Assembly: GCF_036711975.1 (NCBI RefSeq)
Contig: NC_091975.1
Span: forward strand, 8,558,501-8,622,500
Direction: 5' to 3'
Source: Onthophagus taurus
Lineage: Eukaryota > Arthropoda > Insecta > Coleoptera > Scarabaeidae
Length of the DNA stretch: 64,000 nt
Below the pieces are notes generated by a model. That model was given only the letters and a program-made list of their open reading frames with translations, did no database searches and was not told where the DNA came from. Below, in pieces: positions 22,201-33,423 of this stretch. The position numbers were made by a program, and so were the translations under genes. The stretch's first letter is position 1; every line of letters begins with the position of its first letter.

Positions 22201-25200
22201 TTGCGGTTTTCGCGAACCTGAGCTACTTTTTTGTGAAACTTATAATGCCTCAAACCAAATTTTCATAGACCTCTTCGTTTTTGATATACAGGGAGTATTT
22301 CAAAATTTACGATTTTCAGGCACACTCCGTATCTTGGCTATCCGGAAACTTAGTAAAAAAGTAAAAACGGGTTCTAATAGATTTTTTTACGGAGAATCCA
22401 ATGGTGCACGTAGAATATTTCTAGTCATCACGGTTTTTGAGTTATAAACACAACTTAGGTTTTTTTAAATGGAACCAGCTATATTTTATTTTTTTATTGA
22501 ACTGGATTTTTTCAAGCTTTTCAATGATATACAGGGTGATTCATAAGTAATGGGCCAAATTGTAAATGTACGTTCAGGAGGCCAAAATAATAATATTTTC
22601 ATTAACAATAATGGGTCTTAGTCTGCTCCTTACTGAGATACAGGATGTTAAAGCGAAAAAAATAAAATAGATTTTTGTTAATAGATCAGCTACTTTTCTA
22701 CATAATGACTCATAGTTGACTTATAGTTTTTGTAAGGGTAAACAATAATGTGTGAGAGGATTTGAGTTAACTCGTAGATGTCGCCACATGCGCCATATGA
22801 ATTAGATGAAATCAGCTACAAATTTTTTATCGCTCATTATTTTACAACATACTTGTTTAATTTGGATAACCCCATCATTTCTGTAGAAAAAAGCTATACT
22901 TGTTTGATCTTGAAAATATTAACGATTTTCGAGATATTTGAATTTTACTAATTCACTACACTACATTTCACGGTGGTCGACGTAGCATTAATCTGTTAAG
23001 ACACAAGCATGGCATGGAATGTTGACATTTACCTAACCGTAATTGATAATTGATAACAATATTAAACTGAAACCATAAAAAAATTACGTAATAAAACAAT
23101 TTATTGTACGCCAGTTAATAAAACGAAATACAACATTAGAACAGACTTGAACTAAGACCACTTACGACAACTGTTATCAAAACCTACATGTTAATGTTGT
23201 GCGAAGTTAAATTAAATTTAAGCTTAATTATGAGCTACTGCAAAAGGTTTTCAACATGACCACCACCAGCATTTATACACGCATTTAACCGTTTGGTTAA
23301 GGATTGTCTGACTTTAAAAAATGTAGCAGGATTATTTCGTATTGAATTGGCTGCATCTTGAATTCTATTCCATAACTCGTCTCGTGTATTTATAGTAGGT
23401 TCAGCATAGACCATTGATTTCATGTAACCCCACACATGGTGGCCACTGAAATTCACTACCACGTCCAATCCAACGGTGAGGGAATGTTTCATTCAGATGT
23501 TCGCGCACAGCACGTGAAAAATGTGGAGGAGCACCGTCTTGCATGAACCACATATTTCTTCTTAGTTGTAATGGAAGATCTCCCAAGAGGTCGACTAAGT
23601 CATTATTTAAAAAAATTAAATATGACCCTCCATTTAAATTAGGAGATAATTCAACTGGGCCCAGTAATGTATTGCCTATTACACCGCACCACACATTTAT
23701 TTTAAACTCGTGCTGGAAATGTCTATCTTTTTTTAAACGAGGGTTTTCGGTTTCCCAGGCATGACTATTTCGCCAATTAAAAACTCCGCGTCTGGTAAAG
23801 GTTGCTTCATCCGTGAAAAGAATGTTATTTAGGAATGTTGGATTATTATTCAATTTTCCTTTCAGCCACTGACAAAATTGAACTCTGATTTGATAATCTG
23901 TTGGAAGTAAATTTTGCACAGGTATAAAATGATAGGGATATAAATTTTCCTTGTGTAAAATTCTAGTCACGGATGGTTGGCTTATTCCAGTTGCTGCAGA
24001 CAATCGACGAGTGCTTATTTCAGAATTTTGCGCAATTCTTACCAAAATTTCATCTTCTTGCTGCGGAGTGATAATCTTAGGACGTCCTGTATGATATTTT
24101 GGACGAAATGAACCTGTTTCACCCAATCGATTATAAATATTTTGAAATATCTTCCGGTTTGGCTGCCTTCTGTAAGGGTACATTTCACGATATTTTCTGG
24201 ATGCTGCTTGCCCAGAAAAACGTTCTTGTGCGTAAACGCATAACATGTCTCTCATTTCTTCGTTTGAAAAGTGATTATGTCTCGGCATTTTGATTTATGT
24301 TAGGACAAGAATGAATCAGTTTACTTAACAATAAAATGTTTTAAACTATTCATTAAACGTAAAAGCTCATTGACGTTTCATAATTCATATAGCGCATGTG
24401 GCGACATCTACGAGTTAACTCAAATCCTCTCACACATTATTGTTTATCCTTACAAAAACTATAAGTCAACTATGAGTCATTATGTAGAAAAGTAGCTGAT
24501 CTATTAACAAAAATCTATTTTATTTTTTTCGCTTTAACATCCTGTATCTCAGTAAGGAGCAGACTAAGACCCATTATTGTTAATGAAAATATTATTATTT
24601 TGGCCTCCTGAACGTACATTTACAATTTGGCCCATTACTTATGAATCACCCTGTATAATACTCTATACTTACCTTTATAATTAACCTCGAAATTGAATAA
24701 AATACATTATTTTATAAGTAGGCAATGATAAATAGACTGCCTAGCCTGACGTCACAGAGATGGGCGGAGCTTATATCGACTCCAAACAATTTCGTTGCTA
24801 ACCACAGTTGCTAATGATAAACCGTAATAAAAATGTCATAAAAAGTCACTTAGTTTATTTTATTTTAACACTAATTGAAAAATTGCATATGGTGATTTAC
24901 CGTTAGCAACACACTTAGCTATGAAAATGTTTGGAGTCGATATAAGCTCCGCCCATCTCTGTTACGTCAAGGCTTAGGTTGTCTATTAAGTGATCCCGTT
25001 GCTAGGATACCGGAATAAACAAAGTAAATATAGTTAATTACTGTCAAACTTAATTTTGAATTTTGTGCTAACAATAAGTCGTGTGTTACTTAATTACCTT
25101 TAATTAACTTAACTTAATTATCTTTTTCTTGAAATGGAGCGCTATGAATATTATGAAAAATATGACATGCTAGCATTTTACATTCATGCAAATGAAAATG

Positions 25201-28200
25201 TTAATCAAGCTGCTGAATTATACATAAATAGGTAGAATGCAACATTTATCAGCAATAACATTTTATTAGCAGATTGTTTCACTTCAGATATCCAGAAAGA
25301 GCGCAACCAAATTCAAAAATTTTTTTGCGAATAAAGCGTAATTTGATCAATTATGGAAGTTTTTTGATGCCCAGGCCAAAAAAATATAATATAAAAAAGT
25401 ATAAATATAAACCCTACGAAGAACAAATAGTTCACCATAATAACAGGCATTGGCATCAAAAAAACCAACATATTATAATTGAGCGAGGTTTTAGCGTGGC
25501 ATGTTTTATTATTGGGCCAAGAATTGTTTACAAAATATTTGAAGGAAACCTTTGCGCTAATCGCTATTTGGCCCTCTTGCAAGAGGCTTTGCCAGAGATT
25601 TTGGATGATATTCCTCTTATTCGGCTAAATAATATTTATTTTCAGCAGGACGGAGCTCCCGCTCATAATGCGTAAGTAGTGAGTCGCTACCTAACTGCAG
25701 AATTTCCTAGTAGGTAGATAAGCACACATGGTCCAACGCGATGGCCAGCAAGATCACTTGATTTATGTATTTTGGACTTCTTTTTATGGGGATATATCAA
25801 GAATCGGGTATATAGTACCCAGAATCGAACAAAATTGGAATTGAAAATTGCTGTAACTGATGCTTTTTCACATTTACAGCAACATCCCATAACTATTCTA
25901 AATGCAATTAAACGCATTACTAAACTTTGTGAACAATGTGTGCATCAAAATGGTAACAACTTTGAACAATTCTTGTAACTTGAAGCCATATTTGCATAAT
26001 GTTTAGTTTTTAATAATTTTTCGTTTTTAGCAAACAAAATTTAATAGATACATTTTTTTAATAAGTCAATAATTAATATTATAGTATTTTCAAAATTCTT
26101 TGTTTATTCTGGTATCCTAGCAACGCGATCACTTAATTTATCATAGCCTACTTATAAAATAATGTGGTTTTTTTAATTTCGAGGTTAATTATAAAGGTAA
26201 GTATAGAGTATTATATATCATTGAAAAGCTTGAAAAAATTCTAGTTCAATAAAAAGATAAAATATAGGTGGTTCCATTTAAAAAAACCTAAGTTGTGTTT
26301 ATAACTCAAAAACCGTGATGTCTAGAAAAATTCTTCGTGCATCATTTCATTCTACGTGAAAAAATCTATTAGAACCCGTTTTTACTTTTTTACTAAGTTT
26401 CCGGATAGCCGAGATACGGGGGGTGTCTGAAAATCGTAAATTTTGAAATACTCCCTGTATATCAAAAACGAAGAGGTCTACGAAAATTTGGTTTGAAATT
26501 TGGACACCCTGTACATTGCTCAGAAAGACCACTTTACCTGCAACGGTTAACAAACTTCTTGCGTTAACTTTGGTACTTTGAGGACATTTGACATAAAACT
26601 TGGTTATATTTCGTTTTATGACATCCAGACTTTAATTGCAAAAAATGGAATTTGAATTCAAAAATTTATCCTCAATTATACCTTATGGGGACACAATCCG
26701 GGGACACACTGTATATTTTCAAATTTTTATTTTGGCCAGAATCCTGTATAATTCTAATGGATGGTCGTCGTGGATGACCTTGTATTATTTACATTATTTA
26801 TAACTTATTACGACAAAATTATACCTACTTATTATTGTTGATACAGAAATATGACAGACATTTTATTATTACATATGGGGAAAACGGTGAACAACTCAAA
26901 AGTATTCATTTTGTTATGCGTAAAAACTATAAATGAATAAAGAATAAATTTTTATAATTTTTTTGATAGTGCGACTATTCTCGCCGGGGTGCGATGTAAT
27001 ATGCTCTTTTGTTGAAAGTGAATGATTAAATTATTAACTTAAGATAGTAAGAACAAAACCGACAATACTTATACAAGCTTAAAACTTCCAAGTTATTAAC
27101 GTGTACCGAATAATATTCAATATACGCACGCTAAACGTGAATTTTTAAGAGTTATTAGTAAGAATTATTTGATTTTTTTTTAATTTAAAATAAAATTGAA
27201 TTGTTTTAGATTGCCAAAAATAATGGAACGGTGACTTTAGCTCATTTCGCTCGCGTTTTAGATTTCCTTGGTATCCTCGTTTCTGCTGATGATTTCACTC
27301 TTTTAGTTAAAAAGTATTTAAAAGATTCGTATACGGTGAATTATGTAGCTTTTGTGGCAGCTGTTGATGCGGCTGCTAATTTTATGGAACAACATGGAAT
27401 GATGGATGTGGGGGGAGTAAGTTGTTTTTGTTATTTGTAAAAAAATTTAATTTGTGTTTATTTTTTAGGATATTTTGAATCAATTTCCTGGCCGGATAAT
27501 CGACGCTGAGCTTCCTAAACTTCCCCGACCTGAAATCGGGAAGATTTTGGCTTCAAGCATTTTTGGGAAACAAAGCATTTTCCATCCGGCGTTAAAAGGA
27601 CCTCGCGTTGATGAAGACTTAATGATGATCATCAAAAGGATTCAAAGGCACGTTTTAGAAAATCGGTTAAGAGTCGGAGAATATTTTAGAGTACCAAAAA
27701 GAAAATGGTTTTCTTTCTAATTAATTTTAATTAATTCAATTTTTAGCATTTCGATGCCTTAAATTGTGGTAAAATAACCATTTCGCAATTTCATCGTGGA
27801 TTGGATGCTTTAGGAATCAGCGGGATTCAGCGATTATTTTTGTCATTGCCTGAAATTCAATCGGTTATGATTCAATATAGGGATCCAATCGATCCGATGA
27901 GGGTTTGTTGGAAAACTTTTGAGAGCGACATCGAGCAAGTTTTTACAGTTAGGGAATTAGAAAAGTTTCCTTGTCTTTGCGTCGAAAGCCCGCCAAGAGA
28001 AATTGAAGAAATGCCTAAAAAAGGGGCTGAAATTTGGAACAACGTTAAAGGAGGATTGCGAGATCTTTGCGAAGAAGCCGTCGAAAAGGTGAAACAAAAA
28101 GTTATGAGGCGAAGAATTTTATTAAAACCCATATTTAGGGATTGCGACAAGTGAGTACTTTTATTGTTTATTCTCTTAATCATTTTGATTGTTTTTAGGC

Positions 28201-29351
28201 ATAACAACGGACATTGTTCTCGCGGTCAAATGCGTCAATGCATCCTTTCAAATGGAATTTTACTCTCCGATGAAGAAGTTTACGCTTTGGAAGCGCGTTA
28301 CAACGACGATATGGGTTTTAATTATTATTGGTTTATGACAGAAATTGAACCAAAACCCTACGAAGGTCCCTTATACACCGGTTTCTTAGCCGAAATGAGA
28401 AAACTTAACGCCCCGCGTAAACCACCACCACCAAATCGAAACGAAAAAGACATCGTGTTAATATTAGCTAAAATAAAAGGAAAAGTGGTTCGAGAACGAA
28501 TCCGTGTCATAGAATTTTTAAGAGATTTCGATCGTTGTAATCAATTGTTAATTAAAAGGGCCGATTTTAAACGTGGCTTAGATTGTTGTCGTTTCGAATT
28601 GACTGAAACTGAAATTGAAACGTTAATGGATGTATTTTCTTCACCGTTAAGGAAGGAGTGTGTTGATTATCTTCGATTTTGTGAAGCTGTTGAAGAAGCT
28701 TTTACTCAATCGTGTTTGGAAAGGGCACCTTTGATAGTTCCTTTGCAGCATATTCCTGTTAAAGATTGCGACAGGAACTTCTTAAACTTTGATGAGAGAT
28801 TAATATTATCGAAAGCTATGCAAAAATTGTCGAAGAAACCCGATTTGCAGATGAATTTGCTCTCTATATTCCAGGTAAACAATATTAAAAATATACAATA
28901 ATATTATTGTGGATATCTTGTTTATCGAAAGGGTCGTAACTTTTAATAAGGGCGCGAAAGTAACGTGAGATTTCGCGGAACCGCCTACGATACTCGGATC
29001 GATTTATCGTAAATATAGGTAGTTTATTTTCCATTCAACAGGTGTACGAGTATTTTTCTATAGTAAATTTCGAAAATAATAAGGAGGATAAGCCCTATAA
29101 ATAAATTTAATTTTCATTTTTTGTTTCTTTTTTAGGATTATGATAGGACAAATTGCGGTACAGTATCTCAGTGTCACTTCTTGAAAGCGCTTTCGATCAG
29201 AGGAATGTACAATTTGATATCGCGCACTGAATTCGATATGATTTGCAAGTGCTTCAGTTACGAACGAGGGATGCGAGATGAAGTGGATTATCGGGCTTTT
29301 ATAAAAGCCTTAGATGTCCTTTACGCTACCGACAAGTACAATCCGTTTTGA
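19300..29351 (+). CDS. EF-hand-like repeat protein, 8 exons
   Basis: Exons 19300-19435, 19538-19684, 19735-19913, 27210-27416, 27469-27690, 27747-28150, 28199-28874 and 29136-29351 join with correct phases to give 728 residues. Repeated modules of the form NNGTVTLAHFARVLDFLGI, LNCGKITISQFHRGL and TNCGTVSQCHFLKALSIRG have the helix-loop-helix pattern of EF-hands, but most loops lack the full set of calcium-binding acids, so calcium binding is doubtful. Similar strings of degenerate EF-hands occur in cilium and sperm proteins such as the EFCAB6 type; this relation is tentative and no symbol is given. Start: first Met, right after the shared promoter region. Introns are 48-102 nt except the last (261 nt) and intron 3, which holds a 7.2-kb transposon nest. 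AATAAA signals follow the TGA. Confidence 0.85.
19914..19923 (+). repeat. Target-site duplication, left copy
   Basis: GTAAGAATTA at the very start of intron 3 is repeated exactly at 27158-27167. This copy supplies the 5' splice site now in use. Confidence 0.7.
19936..19953. repeat. Perfect 18-bp palindrome
   Basis: GTACACGTTAACGTGTAC is its own reverse complement, 12 bp inside the left edge of the composite insertion. It could be a sub-terminal protein-binding site of the outer element. Confidence 0.7.
20160..20410. repeat. TAGTTCTAG element with 54-bp hairpin
   Basis: Member of the family at 2249-2650 in which the central hairpin is replaced by a longer one: arms 20220-20273 and 20302-20355 pair almost perfectly around a 28-nt loop. 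The arms keep the family stem GTGCGTCTTTTAAG and add GACGTTTCGGATGCCATG. Open frames over it (20143-20481) reflect the palindrome, not a gene. Confidence 0.75.
20582..20830. mobile_element. MITE, second copy of the 13170 family
   Basis: Matches 13237-13480, including TACGTCACACTATTTGCCAC, ATATAACCTCTAAAAACAC and ACAACAATGGATGTAGCAG. It has cut into the 3' part of the transposase remnant that ends at about 20830, so it is younger than that remnant. The left end is truncated relative to the 13170 copy. Confidence 0.65.
20830..21488 (-). pseudogene. Tc1/mariner-type transposase (DUF4817 group), broken
   Basis: Two minus-strand frames are pieces of one transposase: 21488-21255 gives the N-terminal helix-turn-helix with YFTRYPERRQPHVRTF, and 21109-20833 gives FNVWCALLDN and YFQYDGAPAHNARVVSEFLN, which contains the second catalytic Asp. 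The first catalytic region is damaged between them, and the C-terminus is cut off by the MITE at 20582-20830. One element end (GGGACACCCTG) is at 22139. Confidence 0.75.
22532..24653. mobile_element. Younger Tc1/mariner-type element with ~270-bp TIRs
   Basis: The ends CAGGGTGATTCATAAGTAAT and ATTACTTATGAATCACCCTG continue as almost perfect inverted repeats for about 270 bp (22532-22803 and 24382-24653). TA duplications are at 22530-22531 and 24654-24655. The other, uninterrupted arm of the host element (near 26210-26225) shows the empty site and confirms the TA duplication. High TIR identity indicates a recent insertion. Confidence 0.9.
23235..24288 (-). pseudogene. Transposase (DUF4817 / Tc1-mariner), one deletion
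   Basis: Frame 24288-23401 runs from MPRHNHFSNEEMRDML through a helix-turn-helix (YREMYPYRRQPNRKIF), ILFTDEATF with the first catalytic Asp, FKINVWCG, and MQDGAPPHFSRAV with the second Asp. At about 23440 it loses the frame; the C-terminal part (WGYMKSMVYAEP to the stop at 23235) continues in the next frame. The segment that should carry the third catalytic Asp (SPDLTPLDF-type motif) is missing, so a deletion of about 35 nt both shifted the frame and removed the active site. Otherwise the gene is nearly complete (about 345 codons). Confidence 0.85.
24735..24983. mobile_element. 249-bp MITE inside the host TIR
   Basis: The ends GACTGCCTAGCCTGACGTCA and TACGTCAAGGCTTAGGTTGTC pair, followed inward by GATGGGCGGAGCTTATATCG and its complement. 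TA flanks both sides (24733-24734 and 24984-24985). It interrupts the left arm of the 22142-26511 element. No coding content. Confidence 0.85.
25134..25978 (+). pseudogene. Transposase of the 22142-26511 element, broken
   Basis: Starts MERYEYYEKYDML at 25134; the frame stops at 25233, yet a 56-nt stretch 25232-25287 has intron form (GTAGAA to CACTTCAG), and its removal restores NRYPERAQPN, matching the related frames. Later parts are YFQQDGAPAHNA (second catalytic Asp, ending at 25675) and MDFFLWGYIKNRVYS (25772) to the stop at 25978. The first catalytic region is deleted near 25410-25490, and a stop and frame change lie around 25674-25770. Same DUF4817-type family as the neighbours but a distinct subgroup. 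Confidence 0.75.
26514..27157. other. Right part of the composite insertion
   Basis: Non-coding. A motif GGGGACACACTGTAT near 26699-26713 resembles another Tc1/mariner end. The sub-terminal inverted repeat of the outer element lies at 27055-27145. Confidence 0.5.
27158..27167 (+). repeat. Target-site duplication, right copy
   Basis: GTAAGAATTA, identical to 19914-19923. The next 42 bp to the AG at 27208-27209 look like the rest of the original short intron. Confidence 0.7.
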
Positions 29352-29639
29352 TTCTAATTAATAAAAAAGATAATAAAAATAATGAAAAACGAGATGTTCA
29401 TCTACGAGTGTATTTCAAATTTTTTTTCTGTTGGAAATTTAATAAAAAGATTTAGAGTTTATTTTTAGTTTTAAATTGACGATTTAATTATGTGTTACCC
29501 CACTATTTTTAATTTTGCCTTGACAGATTTTTAATCACTATTAAAAACATTCATTTTACAAATTCTTTTTGGTTTTGATATTAACATGGCTTTAGTTCGG
29601 TTAAAGATGTTTATTAAAAAATGTTTCTCTTTATTTCAG

Positions 29640-32600
29640 AGAAGACTGAAGTTATATTCTCGTTGACACAAAAGATCTTTAGCTTTAATTTGATACACAT
29701 CTTTATGTTCATAATTATGATGGAATGATTTCTTGAAAATTAACCATTTTGAGTTAACCAGATTTGAAAAGAAGACATCATCAGCTTTAATTTGATACAT
29801 AAATTATTTCTTTATATTCATAAATAATGAAGTTATGATTATTTGAAAATTAACCCATTTTAAGTTGTCAAAAGAACGTCTTCATACTTCTTAATTTTTC
29901 TCGAAACTTTTTTATATAAAGTTTGTTAATATTATACAGGCATCGAAAGGAGACATCTTAAGCTTCAATTTGGTACATAAATTATTTTTTTATATTCATA
30001 AATAATGAAGTTATGATTATTTGAAAATTAACCCATTTTAAGTTGTCAAAACAACATCACCACACTTTTTAATTTTTCTCAAAACTTTTTTATATAAAGT
30101 TTGTTAATATCATATGTGTATCGAAAGAAGACATCTTAAGCTTCAATTTGGTATATAAATCGTTTCTTTATATTCATAAATAATAAAGTTATGATTATTT
30201 CAAAATTAACCACTTTTAAGCTGTCAAAACATCATCGTACTTTTTAATTTTTCTCAAAACTTTTTTATATAATGTTTGTTAATATCATATATGTATCGAA
30301 AGAAGACATCTTAAGCTTCAATTTGGTACATAAATCATTTCTTTATATTCATAAATAAGGAAATTATGATTATTTGAAAATTAACCCATTTTAAGCTGTC
30401 AAAACATCATCGTCCTTTTTAATTTTTCTCAAAACTTTTTTATATAAAGTTTGTTAATATCATACATGTATCGAAAGAAGACATCTTAAGCTTCAATTTG
30501 GTACATAAATCATTTCTTTATATTCATAAATAAGGAAGTTATGATTTCTTGAAAATTAACCCATTTTAAGTTGTCAAAACAACATCATCACACTTTTTAA
30601 TTTTTCTCAAATTTTTTTTATATAAAGTTTGTTAATATCATATATGTATCGAAAGAAGACATCTTAAGCTTCAATTTGGTACATAAATCATTTCTTTATA
30701 TTCATAAATAATAAAGTTACGATTTTTTGAAAATTAACCACTTTTAAGCTGTCAAAACAACATCATCGTACTTTTTAATTTTTCTCAAAACTTTTTTATA
30801 TAAAGTTTGTTAATATCATATATGTATCGAAAGAAGACATCTTAAGCTTCAATTTGGTACATAAATCATTTCTTAGTATTCATAAATAATGAAGTTACGA
30901 TTTTTTGAAAATTAACCACTTTTAAGCTGTCAAAACAACATCATCGTACTTTTTAATTTTTCTCAAAATTTTTTTATATAAAGTTTGTTAATATCATATA
31001 TGTATCGAAAGAAGACATCTTAAGCTTCAATTTGGTACAAAAATCATTTCTTTATATTCATAAATAATGATGTTATGATTTTTTGAAAATTAACCACTTT
31101 TAAGCTGTCAACACATCATCATACTTTTTAATTTTTCTCAAAATTTTTTTATATAAAGTTTGTTAATATCATATATGTATCGAAAGAAGACATCTTAAGC
31201 TTCAATTTGGTATATAAATCATTTCTTTATATTCATAAATAATGAAGTTACGATTTTATGAAAATTAACCACTTTTAAGCTGTCAAAACAACATACTTTT
31301 TAATTTTTCTCAAAATTTTTTTATATAAAGTTTGTTAATATCATATATGTATCGAAAGAAGACATCTTAAGCTTCAATTTGGTACATAAATCATTTCTTT
31401 ATATTCATAAATAAGGAAGTTATGATTTTTTGAAAATTAACCACTTTTAAGCTGTCAAAACAACATCATCGTACTTTTTAATTTTTCTCAAAATTTTTTT
31501 ATATAAAGTTTGTTAATATCATATATGTATCGAAAGAAGACATCTTAAGCTTCAATTTGGTACAAAAATCATTTCTTTATATTCATAAATAATGATGTTA
31601 TGATTTTTTGAAAATTAACCACTTTTAAGCTGTCAACACATCATCATACTTTTTAATTTTTCTCAAAATTTTTTTATATAAAGTTTGTTAATATCATATA
31701 TGTATCGAAAGAAGACATCTTAAGCTTCAATTTGGTATATAAATCATTTCTTTATATTCATAAATAATGAAGTTACGATTTTATGAAAATTAACCACTTT
31801 TAAGCTGTCAAAACAACATACTTTTTAATTTTTCTCAAAATTTTTTTATATAAAGTTTGTTAATATCATATATGTATCGAAAGAAGACATCTTAAGCTTC
31901 AATTTGGTACATAAATCATTTCTTTATATTCATAAATAAGGAAGTTATGATTTCTTGAAAATTAACCCATTTTAAGTTGTCAAAACCACATCATCACACT
32001 TTAATTTTTCTCAAAATCTTTTTATATAAAGTTTGATAATATTATATAGGCATCGAAAGTACACATCTCAAGCTTCAATTTGGTACATAAATCATTTCTT
32101 TATATTCATAAATAATAAAGTTACGATTTTTTGAAAATTAACCACTTTTAAGCTGTCAGAACAACATCATCACACTTTTTAATTTTTCTCAAAACTTTTT
32201 TATATAAAGTTTGTTAATATCATATATGTATCGAAAGAAGACATCTTAAGCTTCAATTTGGTACATAAATCATTTCTTTATATTCATAAATAATGATGTT
32301 ATGATTTTTTGAAAATTAACCACTTTTAAGCTGTCAACACATCATCACACTTTTTAATTTTTCTCAAAATTTTTTTATATAAAGTTTGTTAATATCATAT
32401 ATGTATCGAAAGAAGACATCTTAAGCTTCAATTTGGTACATAAATCATTTCTTTATATTCATAAATAATGATGTTATGATTTTTTGAAAATTAACCACTT
32501 TTAAGCTGCCAAAACAACATCATCACACTTTTTAATTTTTCTCAAAATTTTTTTATATAAAATCTTTTAATACTAAATAGACTACTAAAAAAGACATCGT

Positions 32601-32940
32601 CAGCTTCATTTTGGCACATAAATCATTTCTTTATATTCATAAATAATGAAGTTATGATTTTTTGAAAATTAACCACTTTTAAGCTATCAAAACAACATCA
32701 TCACACTTTTTAATTTTTCTCAAAACTTTTTTATATAAAATCTTCTCATACTAAATAGATTTCTAAAGAAGACATCTTCAGCTTCATTTTGGTACATAAA
32801 TCATTTCTTTATATTCATAAATAATGAAGTTATGATTTTTTGAAAATTAACCACTTTTAAGCTGTCAAAACAACACCATATTTTTTAATTTTTCTCAAAA
32901 CTTTTTTATATAAAATCCATAATCTTTAATTAGCTGTAGT
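29640..32940. repeat. ~177-bp satellite, left array
   Basis: About 18 monomers of 175-178 bp, each containing AGACATCTTAAGCTTCAATT, CATAAATAATGAAGTTATGA and ATTAACCACTTTTAAGCTG. Near 31021-31900 a three-monomer block of about 525 bp is repeated, so there is local higher-order structure. The edge monomers are the most diverged. No open frame is maintained. Confidence 0.93.
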
Positions 32941-33423
32941 TATAAAAATAGAATGACGAAGCTGGATTTAATAAGTAATAAATAATAAGAGTGTTTGGTT
33001 AGTGAATTAGGTTTTTACGATGTTAGAAGAAAAAACAATATGTGGGGTGGATCAAGTAAGATAAATAAGTTATAAAATAAGTTTGTATACGAAAAATAAT
33101 TTTTACTTTGATAATGTTTAAAAGATTGTTTGGGAAATTACACTTCCTCGACATTTTAATGAACGTTTCAAGACGTTTCGAAAGAAAATTTATTGCTCAA
33201 TCGTACGGATCGTACGTAGGTCGGATATTTACCACTTAATTTGCAAAGATCACCAACTGAAGATGTTAAGGGAGTCTGCGCCGACCGAAATCGGGGGGGA
33301 AATGTTGTCCGATTCGAAGAGGTTGTTTTCCACCTTATGTGGAGAAAATCTCCACAGATCTCTGAATCAACTGGTTCAGTTTGGTAGTAGTGGTCTCCAA
33401 TTTCTTTAATGCAAAGAAAAAGG
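32941..33423. promoter_or_regulatory. Unique DNA upstream of gonadulin
   Basis: About 480 bp of non-satellite DNA between the array and the gonadulin start codon, with a GC-richer portion at 33170-33370. It must contain the promoter unless a first exon lies further left. No clear TATA box was placed. Confidence 0.4.

Larger units (their letters stand above)
22142..26511. mobile_element. Tc1/mariner-type element with ~410-bp TIRs, twice interrupted
   Basis: The left end CAGGTGTCCAAATTTC (22142) and right end GAAATTTGGACACCCTG (to 26511) are flanked by TA (22140-22141 and 26512-26513). The right arm is 26097-26511. The left arm is the same sequence in pieces at about 22250-22531, 24656-24733 and 24986-25024, because two other elements inserted into it; about 95 bp near the left tip have no partner on the right. 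Its own broken transposase is at 25134-25978. The left TA is shared head to head with the end of the older element on its left. Confidence 0.85.
19924..27157. mobile_element. Composite 7.2-kb insertion in intron 3
   Basis: The block lies between two copies of GTAAGAATTA. Removing it with one copy leaves a 52-nt intron, the normal size in this gene. Sub-terminal inverted repeats link the edges: AATTACGTTTAGCGTGC (about 19966) with the reverse complement around 27120-27145, and CGGTGCACGTTA (20000, repeated at 20056) with TAACGTGTACCG (27098). The outermost bases (GGAAGTGT and TAATAACT) do not match, and no transposase of the outer element is recognisable, so its family is open; a 9-10-bp duplication would suit a Mutator-like element. 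Younger elements fill the inside. Confidence 0.65.

Noticed and set aside
27231-28901. Calling the EF-hand-like gene a canonical calcium sensor
   Set aside because: The loops lack the full DxDxDG set of ligands, so the calmodulin-type function cannot be supported.
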